DNA from: Portulaca oleracea
Taxonomy: Eukaryota; Streptophyta; Magnoliopsida; Caryophyllales; Portulacaceae
Assembly: GCA_029582165.1 (NCBI GenBank)
Contig: CM055870.1
Coordinates: forward strand, 1,779,298-1,843,297
Direction: 5' to 3'
Length of the DNA: 64,000 nt
The notes beneath the pieces were generated by a model, which saw nothing but the letters and a program-made list of their open reading frames with translations, ran no database searches and was not told the DNA's origin. Below, piece after piece: positions 1-9,149 of the stretch; positions within the stretch are counted from its first letter, which is position 1, and each line of letters starts with the position of its first letter. A program made the translations under genes and the position numbers.

Positions 1-442
1 ATGAAGAAGAAAAATCCCTAATGACATTTATTTTTTATTTTACTTTTTTTTTGGTAGAAATGGTGGGAGAGCCCCCAATTTATTCAAAGCTTAAAATAGG
101 AGATTACATAGGGTAAATTCCACGGGCCTTCATACGGTCCACGTGGAGGAGATATTGCACCTCCGAGGGAGGTTCATCAAAAATTACTACATTCATGTCC
201 TTATTTCCGAGCTAGTTTAGCGAGCTTATCCGCCTCCCGGTAACACTCCGAACTTGGACTGTCAATCTGCTAATGACATTTATTATGTAAGTCAATCGTC
301 TCAATTTACAAAGGAAAAGTCTCTCCTTAAATAGGAGAAAAAAGCGAGAAACAAAAGAAAAAAAGAAGAGAAAGAAGATGAAATGGGCCTAGAACAAGGC
401 CCAACAAAAGACAACCTAATATACCAACATAATATACCAACA
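1..442 (-). mobile_element. Outer part of a short copia LTR, unit 1
   Basis: This is the distal part of a minus-strand copia LTR; the window starts inside it. On the minus strand it begins TGTTGG at 442, just outside the F-box upstream region. It is interrupted by a small LINE insertion at 18-283. The same LTR is complete but split at each later unit junction, where removing the insertions gives about 231 bp. On the minus strand it holds a TATA-like stretch (TATTTAA) within a CCTCC/GGAGG context, suitable for an LTR promoter pointing away from the F-box gene. Confidence 0.65.
18..283 (-). mobile_element. 5'-truncated LINE fragment (RNase H end), unit 1, decayed
   Basis: A roughly 240-bp LINE tail flanked by the 14-bp duplication CTAATGACATTTAT at 18-31 and 270-283. 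A T-rich run next to the left duplication is the poly(A) tail read on the plus strand. These are signs of target-primed reverse transcription. The matching copies in units 2-4 encode the end of a plant LINE RNase H domain. Here small deletions (for example the missing CACTTGGTTCGC near 235) break the frame. Confidence 0.7.
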
Positions 443-1145
443 GTTTCTTGCACAACCATTTAATTAAACGGGTTGAAAATTTATACCTAAACCCACTTAA
501 TATCGTGTTAGTTTTAGGTCGGTGTCCGATCACCTTTTCCGACTCCACTCACTGTTGCATTTGCTATACCAACTTCAAGTAATCAAGTACCTTGAAATAG
601 ATGTACTGGTTCCAACTTCAAGTCCAGCACAATGCACAAGTGAGGTGTCTTTTCTGAAATTTCATGTTCATATTCATTTCCCTTCATTTCCTCCTTCTGA
701 GTTCTCTCTCAAATTCAATCTCAAATCCCGATTTTAAACCCTAACCGATTGCACTGATCCAGAACTTGTAGCCTGTCTTCTTCTATCAAAATTCTAGTAA
801 GATAACACCACATGGTGTGCCGATCCGTCCTCTAAACTCGGTAAAGTTGAAATTCGACCAGATTTTGAGGTAATTTTTCGCTTTTCGAATTTCATGTTTA
901 CAATTAGAAAAACTTGAGTTAATTTGTTTGGTTGATTCTAAGTTGGATTTTCCTCTGAAACTGTGCGGCCGTTGAATTCCATGTAATTATATAAACTAAC
1001 CACGAGAGTAGAGTTAATTTGTTTGGTTGATTCTAAGTTTGATTTGTTGTTCGTACATCCTACTTCTGATTTCACTCTCAAATTCAGTCTCGTGAATGTT
1101 TGGCTATTGATTTGTCGTTGTGATCGGTATGCAGATCAAGCAAAT
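443..1145 (+). promoter_or_regulatory. F-box upstream and leader region, unit 1
   Basis: No coding sequence here. A CT-rich stretch (about 660-735) leads into a telo-box-like AAACCCTAA at about 737. GAG/GTAATTTTT near 870 and TATGCAG near 1135 look like a 5' splice donor and acceptor, so a leader intron of about 265 bp is possible. Alternatively the TATATAAAC at about 989 is a TATA box and the leader is short and unspliced. A 33-bp block (GAGTTAATTTGTTTGGTTGA...) is present twice, at 916 and 1011. Promoter and intron assignment is inference. Confidence 0.4.
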
Positions 1146-2476
1146 ATGTTTGTCCCAGAAGACTTGCTGATTCAGGTACTCCTAAGATTGCCACCCAAAT
1201 CTCTGTCACGCTTTAAGTGTGTGTCCAAAGCTTGGCAAACAATGATCGATGACCGTCAATTCATGCGCAAATACCTCCAATTGACATACACCGACTCATC
1301 TTCCTCGTCGAGCCATCATTCTCTGCATTTGATCTTCCAGACATCCACAACGTTTCCAACCAGTTTGATGTTCCTGTTGCCTGGTGAGTCTGATGATGAG
1401 TTGGATGAGCAACTAATCGACATAAACGGAAAGGGTGTCCCTGGCATCACCGACGTTTTGGGGATGCGTCTGATTCTGAGGTGAACATGCAGTACAGCCA
1501 TAGTGTTTCTGGTCCAATCAATGGGATTTACTGCCTCAACATTATCCAATACAAGCCACGCCATGTCGGCCTTTTCAGGATGAACAACATTGCATTCTGG
1601 AATCCAGGCATGGGACAATTCCATGTCGCACCGCCCATTCCTCGCCCTGCCATGCTTGATTATTTTATCGACTTACAAGATTTTTTTGATAATGAAGACG
1701 AACGGTTGGATTTTCATGAAGTTGATGTCCGGGGATTGGAGACTTTCTACTGGGGCTATGTGTTTGATCCTGCATCTCAAGATTACAAGTATTTCTGCAT
1801 ATCTGAGTATGGTGAGCATCGTAGGGGTCCATATTCTTTCGTTTGCTTCCACCTATACAGCATGGCATCGAATTCATGGCAAGAGCTTCACCACTCTCAA
1901 ATCACATTTCCTCCTGATGTTATCGATGTTTATGACTATGGTGGATCAGTCTTCAGGCCGTACCTAGGGATGGGTGATGAAACCCCAGCATTTCCGTTCA
2001 ACGGGTTATGCCATTGGGTTTACTATGGCGCTGATGGCATTGGATTCGTTCCAAAGGTGCTTTCGTTTGACGTAGTAGAGCATGCGTTTCGCCTAAGTGT
2101 TATTCCTCCCACATTACTTGGTGAAGAACGTTTGAATTATGTGAAACTTATGACAGTAGATGGTTGTCTGGCTGTTGCTTCACCGACGAGTACTATTCCC
2201 TCCAAGGTGACATCAGTAATTGGGATTATTGTGATGAAAGAATATGGCGTCGACGAGTCATGGTACAGAGCATACAACATTGTACTCAACTCACCGGCAA
2301 GATTCATCAGCTTTTGTGAAGACCAACTCTTTGTCCGAGAAACAGACGGCTCGGTGGTTTCATATCGCCTGGGAGCCCATCACGAGGTGTACAATAAATA
2401 TCGTTATGTCCATTTCGAGACATTTGAGATGTTTCCATTTGAGGGTTCTTTTATCCCCCTTCGTCCCGGTCATTGA
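1146..2476 (+). CDS. F-box protein with F-box-associated C-terminus, copy 1 (one frameshift as assembled)
   Basis: Likely substrate adaptor of an SCF (SKP1-cullin-F-box) ubiquitin ligase. The chosen ATG at 1146 puts a canonical F-box at residues 1-45 (MFVPEDLLIQVLLRLPPKSL, then RFKCVSKAW). The open frame upstream to 1023 has no F-box features and is probably leader. An acidic stretch (ESDDELDEQ) follows, then a body typical of plant F-box-associated domains (NGLCHWVYYGADG, VLSFDVVEHAFRLSV) and the end IPLRPGH. Intact length would be about 443 residues. Here a T is missing from the run at 1456-1459 (four Ts against five in the other copies). The frame therefore stops at 1484, and the rest lies in another frame from 1481 to 2476. 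It is not known whether this is a real null or a homopolymer consensus error. The substrate is unknown. Confidence 0.85.
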
Positions 2477-2654
2477 ACCCCAATGATTAAACATAGGATC
2501 ATTCCATTCTCATCTTATTTTACAAACCAGAGGTAAAACTATCCGATATTGTTCTATGCAAGGAATGTTTCAGTTTTTATGAGGGAGGAAGTAATTGTCC
2601 TGCTACATTATGCTGTGGCATCCCATAATGATTGAATAAAATACTGTGTAAAAG
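2477..2654 (+). promoter_or_regulatory. F-box 3' UTR with AATAAA, unit 1
   Basis: AATAAA at 2635-2640 lies about 160 bp after the stop codon, at a suitable place for a polyadenylation signal. The same motif is kept at the same distance in the other three units. Confidence 0.45.
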
Positions 2655-2860
2655 ATGAATGATTAACTTAGGGTACACCCACAGTGTTTCTGGTCCAATC
2701 AATGGGATTTACTGCATCAACATTATCCAATCCAAGTCATACCATGTCGAACCACAAAGACTGCTTGTCGGGATCGCGTTCTGGAATCGGGTATGAGACA
2801 ATTCCATGTCTTACCGCCCATTCCTTGCCCCGCCATGCTTGATATTTTTACTCAGTGATT
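2655..2860 (+). pseudogene. Truncated F-box relic, unit 1
   Basis: A second, more diverged copy of the middle of the F-box protein only, matching roughly residues 152-215 of the full gene (YTHSVSGPINGIYC, then FHVLPPIPCPAMLD), ending at a TGA. There is no F-box and no C-terminus. It starts right after the 3' UTR of the full gene and is about three quarters identical to it, far less than the units are to one another, so it predates the unit duplication. In this unit one C is missing at about 2789 (AATCGGG against AATCCGGG), which breaks the frame. Confidence 0.7.
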
Positions 2861-2896
2861 AAAGATGAATCGTGCACTTCTCATCTATTTTACCAA

Positions 2897-3329
2897 CTAA
2901 GGTTCGGGCCCTTCTTCTTCCTCATCCATGCCTTCTTTAGGAGGGAACCCGCGTTGTCTTCCAACAATCCACTGATCGATCACTCCACAGTTAATCGCAT
3001 ACTTGACCGTATGTTCCAAGTAGCTTTTGTCTGTTATAAGATGCGGTTGTACTGTCAACATCCTCATCAGAGCTAAAAAGCATTCAAGATGTAGTTAGTT
3101 ACAGAATGTCTGGTTCAGTTAAGGGAAGGGTCATGTTTCTCTTGTCTGGAGTCCCTTAGTTAAGGTCACTAGTGCAATAAGAGAGACGGCAAAAACATTT
3201 CCTCATATACAGTTGTGAGAAACTCGATCCCCATCTCAAAGTTTGATGGTATGCGTTGAATCTCTGTCCTTAGTTTGCAAAGTATGCGAGCATTGAAGAA
3301 ATAATCACGACAATGTAAAACCGAAATGT
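2897..3329 (-). pseudogene. Unrecognised gene end: two exon-like blocks, unit 1
   Basis: On the minus strand, block 1 (3329-3170) and block 2 (3072-2897) are joined by a possible 97-bp intron with GT at 3169/3168 and a T-rich TTTTTAG acceptor at 3073-3079. In units 2 and 3 splicing keeps one frame across both blocks and ends at a TAG. The resulting peptide of roughly 110 residues has readable segments such as CRDYFFNARILCKLRTEIQ and SYLEHTVKYAINCG and ends acidic (DEEEEGPEP). I do not recognise the family. Here an extra A in the run at about 3193-3197 breaks block 1; unit 4 shares it. Probably the 3' end of a captured gene. Confidence 0.35.
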
Positions 3330-4057
3330 CTTTTGCACACAATAAATGAAGTATTCAACTTTTATTGTAATATGACCCTCTTTTCTGTTTTAGAAGGGTA
3401 AGCAAACCAGCCTACTGGCCTTCTATCTCAAGGGTCAATCATCAACCAACTGGGGGGTGAATTGGTATCAGTTTTTTGTTGGTTGGTTTTTGCTTCTCAA
3501 GTGGCAGAATTTAGGACACTCAGAGACTCAAAATTGCTTAGATTAATGTCAGTAGGTACCCTGGGTGGTGAATTGTTTTTTACAATGTTGTTTAGGTAGG
3601 TTTAATTCCTGTAAATTGGTGTCTCTTGTCAAAATTGGTGTAAATTTTGTAGCTGAGGGCAGCAAAAATGTTGCAGAAAATTTTCCCTTTGGATTTCATT
3701 TGCCCTTATCTTTTTTAAAATTATTTATTATCTGATATGGGATCCCTAATCTGATAACGATAATATGGAATAAACAGAAATATATAATTACAGAAGAAAT
3801 TATATGAGTATGATTAATTTAATCAGCACATCCAATAATGCATTGGCGCCTAATGTTTAACTGTGAAACCACTAACCAAAGCAGAAGAAATTATAGGAAA
3901 TACTCTGTATATTTATCCAGATTAACACCATTCCCCAAAGCTAATCAGGCCCACCAAACATGTGCTAGAGAACATATTTGGCACATTGAATTATTGTGGG
4001 TAAAATCCCTGTTTTATATTAATAGTTAATAGAAACAGAATCAGAAACAGCAAGAAA

Positions 4058-4088
<31 letters not shown>

Positions 4089-4532
4089 TGTATTTCATGC
4101 ACACCGAAACAAATTTGTTTTTAAAAAAATCATATTAAGAGAAAGATAGAAATATCATCGTTGTTAATCTGTACTTGTAAGGGCTTTTTATGCACACTGA
4201 AACATTATCAAGAGAGTTAACAATGATTTGGCTTGTAAGAAATTTATGTGAATAACGTTTCTACGTGTATTAAGAAAGACATTGAAAGAAGAGTAACTGA
4301 TGTCAAATGGAGAAGTATTCACAAAATTGAGAAACAAACCTACATAACATAACAATGGAACAAAAATATATAATAGAACAAGAAGATAATTATTTCTACA
4401 TAATACTTAGAAAGAATTAAAGGGTGATACTATGTTATAAATAGTGATAAAATATGAAATTCCAAAAAAAAAATTGTAATTATATTCCATCTTTTCTATA
4501 TTATCTATCATCTAAGCGTTGAGCAAGGGCTA
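3330..4532. other. AT-rich non-coding stretch, unit 1
   Basis: I see no gene here. It holds a (TA)n tract at about 4058-4088. Short open frames in it have no recognisable content. The equivalent stretches in the other units are 14452-15642, 22393-23581 and 60731-61927; they differ mainly in (TA)n length. Confidence 0.6.
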
Positions 4533-4793
4533 AATTGGCAACAAAACCTAGCTATTGTTTTTAGATTGACAAGCGGTGTAACTCACCGGACTCCTATTTC
4601 AAGATAAACCAATCCTAGTGGGCCTTTTATTGGACGGGGATGCGGGATGCCAATGCCAATGCCTTGTTCAAGGCTCAACTTTTCGCTCATAGAATTTCCG
4701 CATTTCGAACAGAATAAGCAAACAATGCTACGTCAGGAATTGAACCTGGGAGGGATTGTCACTAACGAAAGAGTCAATTGGCAACAAAACCTA
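4533..4793 (-). mobile_element. SINE-like insertion with 18-bp target duplication, unit 1
   Basis: The 18-bp direct repeat AATTGGCAACAAAACCTA at 4533-4550 and 4776-4793 flanks a 225-bp insert (4551-4775). On the minus strand the insert has a perfect pol III B-box, GGTTCAATTCC (4746-4736), in a small T-arm-like stem (CAGG/CCTG), about 30 bp from its 5' end. The A-box is missing or unrecognisable, so the head may be truncated. Long target duplication, length and B-box fit a tRNA-derived SINE. No clear poly(A) or poly(T) tail is visible, only TCTAAAAACAATAGC. Confidence 0.6.
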
Positions 4794-4825
4794 ACTCTTA
4801 GAAGAAGCAAAACCCTGATTTTAAC

Positions 4826-4965
4826 AACTTCAAGTAAACAAGTACCTTGAAATCATTATATTAAAACTTGATTTTAACAACAGGCTGTTTCTGGGTACCA
4901 TCTGTTGATGCAGGAGGTATTGGTATTGAGATCATTAGATCAAAGTTTGATTTATTGTTCGTACC
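4826..4965 (+). repeat. Remnant of F-box leader sequence, unit 1
   Basis: A 28-bp block at 4826-4853 (AACTTCAAGTAAACAAGTAC, then CTTGAAAT) matches the F-box upstream region at 572-599 with one mismatch. AAGTTTGATTTATTGTTCGT at about 4943 matches the leader at about 1036. They occur in the same order as in the leader, so a decayed F-box upstream region seems to lie here, ending at the broken copia gag. Confidence 0.45.
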
Positions 4966-5418
4966 ATCTTTGCTTTATTTGATCGCCATATCGTTCACCA
5001 ACTCTTTCCACTTTAGATTGGGGGTTTCCAGTAAAGAACGCCTCCCGGATATCTTTACTTAGGGAATTCAGAAGCCATGAGATGATCATATCTTGGCATC
5101 TCTTCCAGAAAGGAAAAATGGGTGAATCGTTGCTTGGCCGGGCATGGGAGCCGTCGACGAAGACCAGTTTGTTCTTGGCGAATAGTGCTATTGACAAACG
5201 AAGATCTCTTCCAATTCTCAAAATCATCTCCACCGAAAGGTTCTGAGACGAGCGATTGACCAGATGGTCCGAAGGATAATGAAAAGGGGATCGGAAGGGT
5301 CGATGGTTACTGGCTTCTTTGGTTCCGCCATGAATGAGGGAGTACAACAAGAAGAAGAAGGCTTTTAATAGTGGAAGGACAAAAGGAAGAGGCAAGGGTC
5401 AACCTTGCTTTGATACCA
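4966..5418 (-). mobile_element. Truncated copia element: gag start and PBS, unit 1
   Basis: On the minus strand the PBS TGGTATCAAAGC (5418-5407) directly abuts the LTR and resembles the iMet-tRNA-type PBS. An ATG at 5331 starts MAEPKKPVTIDPSDP, after which the frame is broken. The rest of the N-terminal gag is recognisable as the copia gag domain (SIALFAKNKLVFVDGS, CQDMIISWLLNSLSKDI). In units 2 and 4 this continues into LKWKELTERYGQSN. It stops abruptly at about 4966. Protease, integrase, RT and the second LTR are absent, so it is a dead 5' fragment. Confidence 0.75.
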
Positions 5419-5915
5419 TGACAAGTTTGGGAGAAGTAGGGATGGCAATGGACAGGGTCTGGGGCGGGTCCAGCTGAACCCGAACCTAGACCTGTCAGAT
5501 TTTTTGGACCCAGACCTGCCCCGAGACCCGGTGGGCCCCGAAAACTTGGACCCGGAGCCGGACTCGCCAGGTCCATGGGTCCATGGGTCTGTAACGGGTC
5601 CTTATTGGGTCCAACACTCTTATGTTTTTTTTACTAGATTTATCAATTTTTCGGGTTAATTTTATACGTACGCAATTGTATAATAATGATTATTCTATTT
5701 AAATACACAAATTTTCAACACAATAAAAACATCTAGTTCATTCTACAAGTCTATGAGCAAAATTAATATAAAAACATTATAAAATCATCCACACATCAAC
5801 TCTAAGATTGCAATTATACAACTTTAAATGTACAAAAAAAAATCACGAAGTTCATGATTATCGCACTATACATTTCTAAGAAAGCAAATACACTAGGGTT
5901 TTCATGTAGCATATA

Positions 5916-8521
5916 GGGATCGATTCGCTGATATTTACACACAAGAAATTGCAGCAAGAGATAAGCTAATCAATCTCCAGGAGAGGCTCAATCAATCCCC
6001 GACAGACGCAATGCTTCTACACGAAGAAAAACAGCACCGAAGCAGCTACTATGACATCTTACATTCGGCCCTGCTTCTGAAACGTCAGCAAAGCAAATTG
6101 GCTTGGGATGATATGGGAGACAACTGCTCCAAATTATTCTTTGCCAAGATGAGACAAAAACGCTCCCAGCTGTATGTTCGTGAAATTGAAACCATTGATG
6201 GAACTAAAGTCACAGGACTACAGGCGGTCAACGATCAACTCAGTTTGTTCTATAAAAGCCTGCTTGGCAACACAAACCATCAGAAAATTGCAGCGCAGGA
6301 GGATATATTCAGTATGGGTCCACGACTTACAAGGTCACAACAAATCAGGCTCAGCAAGGCAATCACGGACAAGGACATCAAGGAAGCCATTTTCTCCATT
6401 CCCAATGACAAAACACCCGGCCCAGATGGGTACACAAGTGGATTTTACAAAAGTAGCTGGAACTACATAGGAGCGCTCGTCACCGCTGCAGCGCATGAAT
6501 TTTTCATCACAGGGAAGCTACTACAGCAACTGAATGCTACTAACTTGGTACTTATCCCAAAAGTGCCAAATCCCAGCAAAGTCACTGAGTTTAGGCCAAT
6601 CGCCTGTTGCAACACCTTTTACAAGGGAATCACCAAGATCATCGCTTCAATAATACGAGAAGTTCTTCCCGATCTAATCAACCAAAGCCAAGGGGCTTTT
6701 GTTCCAGGACGACAACTCCTTCACAATGTGCTACTTTGCCAAGAGATAGTTAGGGGCTATAATCGATCGACCATAACTCCTCGATGCTTGATGAAAATCG
6801 ATCTTCAAAAGGCCTTTGACTCAGTACATTGGAGTTTCATTGAAGAAGCACTTCACGCATACCACTTCCCAAATTGGCTCATAAATTGCGTTATGGCTTG
6901 TGTCTCTTCCCCCACTTTCTCCATTTGCTCGAATGGCATCTCATCTCCAACCTTTAAAGGGAAAAGAGGACTAAGACAAGGGGACCCGATGTCACCACTC
7001 CTTTTTGTTCTAACAATGGAATACCTGTCGAGAGCTATTCAGTACTTTGTCAGCAAAGAAGAGGGGTTCAAATACCATCCTAACTGCAGACGTCTACAAC
7101 TCACTCATCTTGTCTTTGCGGATGACCTAATCTTATTCTCTGCGGCCAATAAAGTCTCTATTCAAACCCTTAAAAAGGCTTTTGACCACTTCTCAGCAAC
7201 CACAGGCCTTATCGCTAATAATGAGAAATCTGAAGTGGTCATAGGGGGCGTGCCAACTGAGCTTGCAACTGCTCTTATCCGAGAAACAGGTTTCAGAGAA
7301 GGTATGCTTCCGTTCAAATACTTAGGCATTCCTATCTCCGCCAGTAATCTCACAAAAAATGATGCCAATATTCTTGTGGAAAAGATTCTTGCGCGAATCA
7401 AAACTTGGGAAAGTAGGCATATCTCTTATGCTGGCAGAGTCACACTGATTAATACTGTTCTCATGGGGATATATAGTTTCTGGGCAAGAGTTATAGTCAT
7501 TCCTAGGCACACCATTGCGGAGATAACTCGTTTTTGTAGAAATTTCCTGTGGGGGTCGTCCTCCCATTATAGAACTACCCCCATGGTGGCCTGGGGAACT
7601 GTCTGCAAACCAAAGAGAGCTGGAGGTCTAGGTCTCCGAGAGCTGACTTCATGGAACAATGCCAACATAGCCCGACTGGTTTGGGCGATTCAGAGTAAAG
7701 AGGATAACTTATGGGTCAAATGGATTCATACCAAATACATTCGAGGGTCCTCCTGGTGGAACTATCAACCCCCTTATGATGTCTGCACCTATTTCAAGCA
7801 TCTTTGCCTTGTTAAAGAGTACTTCAAATGGGGTTGTGAACCTGGACACAGATGGCACTGGAAAGGCACTGAGGTAGTAGCTCATGGGGACTACACTGCG
7901 ACAGAGGAGTACATATGGAGCCTTGGAGTTATGAATGAGGAAAATTGGGCCTCAATCATTTGGAATCCGATTACAATTCCTCGACATTCCTTCATCACCT
8001 GGGTTATGTTGCATGGAAAACTGCGTGTCAGAGCTAGAACAATCCGATGGCAAACTAATGGGGACTCACATTGTCCCTATTGTGATTTGGGTACTGAAAC
8101 TATTGATCACCTCTTTCTTGAATGCGAATTTGGGAAGGAGGTAAGGAGGGCTATGAGGAATTGGGAGCTTGGCAATCTGACCAGCATCCAAGAATGGAAA
8201 ACCCATCTAAATGACCTACAAAAAACCATTGCAGCTAATCAACTCAACTGCGCTCTCCTCACAGCTTATGTCTACCATATCTGGAAGGAAAGGAACAATC
8301 GAGTCCACAAAAATCAAAAGGCTACTCCACATGTGACAGCAAATATGGTGAAAAATGATGTAATGAATAAGGTCCTTCTCTAGCATCAAAATCTAGGAAA
8401 AAATATAGAGGTCTTGTAGACACAGTGCTCAATATGTGAGGCACGGGGGTAATAATCCCGCACTTTGTAAACTATATTGTTTTTTGTTAAATATAACCTG
8501 CATTATTGTGCAAAAAAAAAA
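5916..8521 (+). mobile_element. 5'-truncated LINE, unit 1
   Basis: A non-LTR retrotransposon inserted in the AT-rich core of the hAT-like element. It starts inside ORF2 just before the RT domain and ends with a roughly 130-bp 3' UTR and an A10 tail (8512-8521). The target was a TATA/(TA)n site (CATATA before it, ATATATAT after), so the exact duplication cannot be read. The same insertion is present in units 3 and 4 and absent from unit 2. Confidence 0.85.
6011..8383 (+). CDS. LINE ORF2 C-terminal part: reverse transcriptase and zf-RVT
   Basis: Reverse transcriptase of a plant LINE. The open frame continues upstream to the element edge at about 5918, so the ATG at 6011 is only the first internal Met; the endonuclease domain is lost by 5' truncation. 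RT motifs in order, counted from 6011: PGPDG at 136-140, AFD with Asp270, RQGDPMSPLLF, and the catalytic FADD at 369-372, followed by FKYLGIPIS. Both catalytic aspartates of the FADD box are present. The end carries the zf-RVT module (PRHSFITW, CPYC at 688-691, HLFLEC) and stops at a TAG without an RNase H domain. The 790 codons have no stop, unusual for a truncated copy; the unit 3 copy of the same insertion is badly broken. It cannot be autonomous without its endonuclease. Confidence 0.9.
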   Translation: MLLHEEKQHRSSYYDILHSALLLKRQQSKLAWDDMGDNCSKLFFAKMRQKRSQLYVREIETIDGTKVTGLQAVNDQLSLFYKSLLGNTNHQKIAAQEDIFSMGPRLTRSQQIRLSKAITDKDIKEAIFSIPNDKTPGPDGYTSGFYKSSWNYIGALVTAAAHEFFITGKLLQQLNATNLVLIPKVPNPSKVTEFRPIACCNTFYKGITKIIASIIREVLPDLINQSQGAFVPGRQLLHNVLLCQEIVRGYNRSTITPRCLMKIDLQKAFDSVHWSFIEEALHAYHFPNWLINCVMACVSSPTFSICSNGISSPTFKGKRGLRQGDPMSPLLFVLTMEYLSRAIQYFVSKEEGFKYHPNCRRLQLTHLVFADDLILFSAANKVSIQTLKKAFDHFSATTGLIANNEKSEVVIGGVPTELATALIRETGFREGMLPFKYLGIPISASNLTKNDANILVEKILARIKTWESRHISYAGRVTLINTVLMGIYSFWARVIVIPRHTIAEITRFCRNFLWGSSSHYRTTPMVAWGTVCKPKRAGGLGLRELTSWNNANIARLVWAIQSKEDNLWVKWIHTKYIRGSSWWNYQPPYDVCTYFKHLCLVKEYFKWGCEPGHRWHWKGTEVVAHGDYTATEEYIWSLGVMNEENWASIIWNPITIPRHSFITWVMLHGKLRVRARTIRWQTNGDSHCPYCDLGTETIDHLFLECEFGKEVRRAMRNWELGNLTSIQEWKTHLNDLQKTIAANQLNCALLTAYVYHIWKERNNRVHKNQKATPHVTANMVKNDVMNKVLL

Positions 8522-8530
8522 TATATATAT

Positions 8531-9066
8531 AGGGATATTGGATTCTAATAATCCCTACTATCACAAATTGTATGGCAATAATCCCTACTATCATTTTGGA
8601 TTCTGGCGGTCCAAAAAAAAATAAAATTGTATTGCAGTGGTACCAAATCCATCACCATATTCTTTTTATTTTTTCTATGCCTAACCCATATTGTTTTTGT
8701 TTTTTTGGTTCCTACCCCTAGATAGGTAACGAAGTGTAGTTACTAAAACATTTTTTAAATTATTTTTTTGAGATTCCGAGCAATTATTATGATTTTTAAA
8801 AGAAATAAAATTGAAAAATCATAAAAAATTGAAAAGAAATTGAAAAAAATTGGGAGAAATGCTATAAATTCATTAAAAATCGTGGTAAAGTGTTATACAA
8901 AGTTTTGAATCAAATGCAACACAAAATCTATGACATTTAGCGTATACACTCGATTTTGTCCCACTACAATACAATTTTAGTTTTTTTTGGACCACCAGAA
9001 TCCAAAATGATAGTAGGGATTATTGTCATACAATTTGTGATAGTAGGGATTATTAGAATCCAATAT

Positions 9067-9070
<4 letters not shown>
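8531..9070. mobile_element. MITE-like element with 110-bp inverted repeats, unit 1
   Basis: Near-perfect terminal inverted repeats of about 110 bp (8531-8640 and 8961-9070), starting AGGGATATTGGATTC. Each repeat holds AATAATCCCTACTATCA twice. The 320-bp middle is AT-rich with no coding sequence. Flanks are TATATA on both sides, fitting a TA target duplication that cannot be proved inside (TA)n. The superfamily is unclear; it is not a typical Stowaway or Tourist terminus. Confidence 0.75.

Positions 9071-9145
<75 letters not shown>
9071..9145. repeat. (TA)n microsatellite, unit 1
   Basis: About 75 bp of pure TA between the MITE and the foldback element. Open frames encoding alternating Tyr-Ile across it are artefacts. 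It is shorter in units 2 and 3. Confidence 0.9.

Positions 9146-9149
<4 letters not shown>

Noticed and set aside
1590..1967. 125-codon frame inside the F-box gene (and antisense frames at 1316-1624, 1665-1877 and equivalents)
   Set aside because: Shadow frames of the F-box coding sequence.
2855..3076. 73-codon plus-strand frame starting at a TGA-ATTAAAG junction (also 13978, 21919, 60257)
   Set aside because: It is antisense to the exon-like minus-strand block, which has splice-like edges and an acidic coding end; the plus frame has no family features.
3838..4029. Short gene in the AT-rich stretch (63 codons; also 14961, 61237)
   Set aside because: Frame changes length between units and runs into (TA)n; no family match I can name.
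4734..4748. tRNA gene (T-arm CAGG/CCTG with TTCAATT loop on the minus strand)
   Set aside because: No D-arm, anticodon arm or acceptor stem fits around it; it is better explained as the B-box of a SINE-like insertion flanked by an 18-bp duplication.
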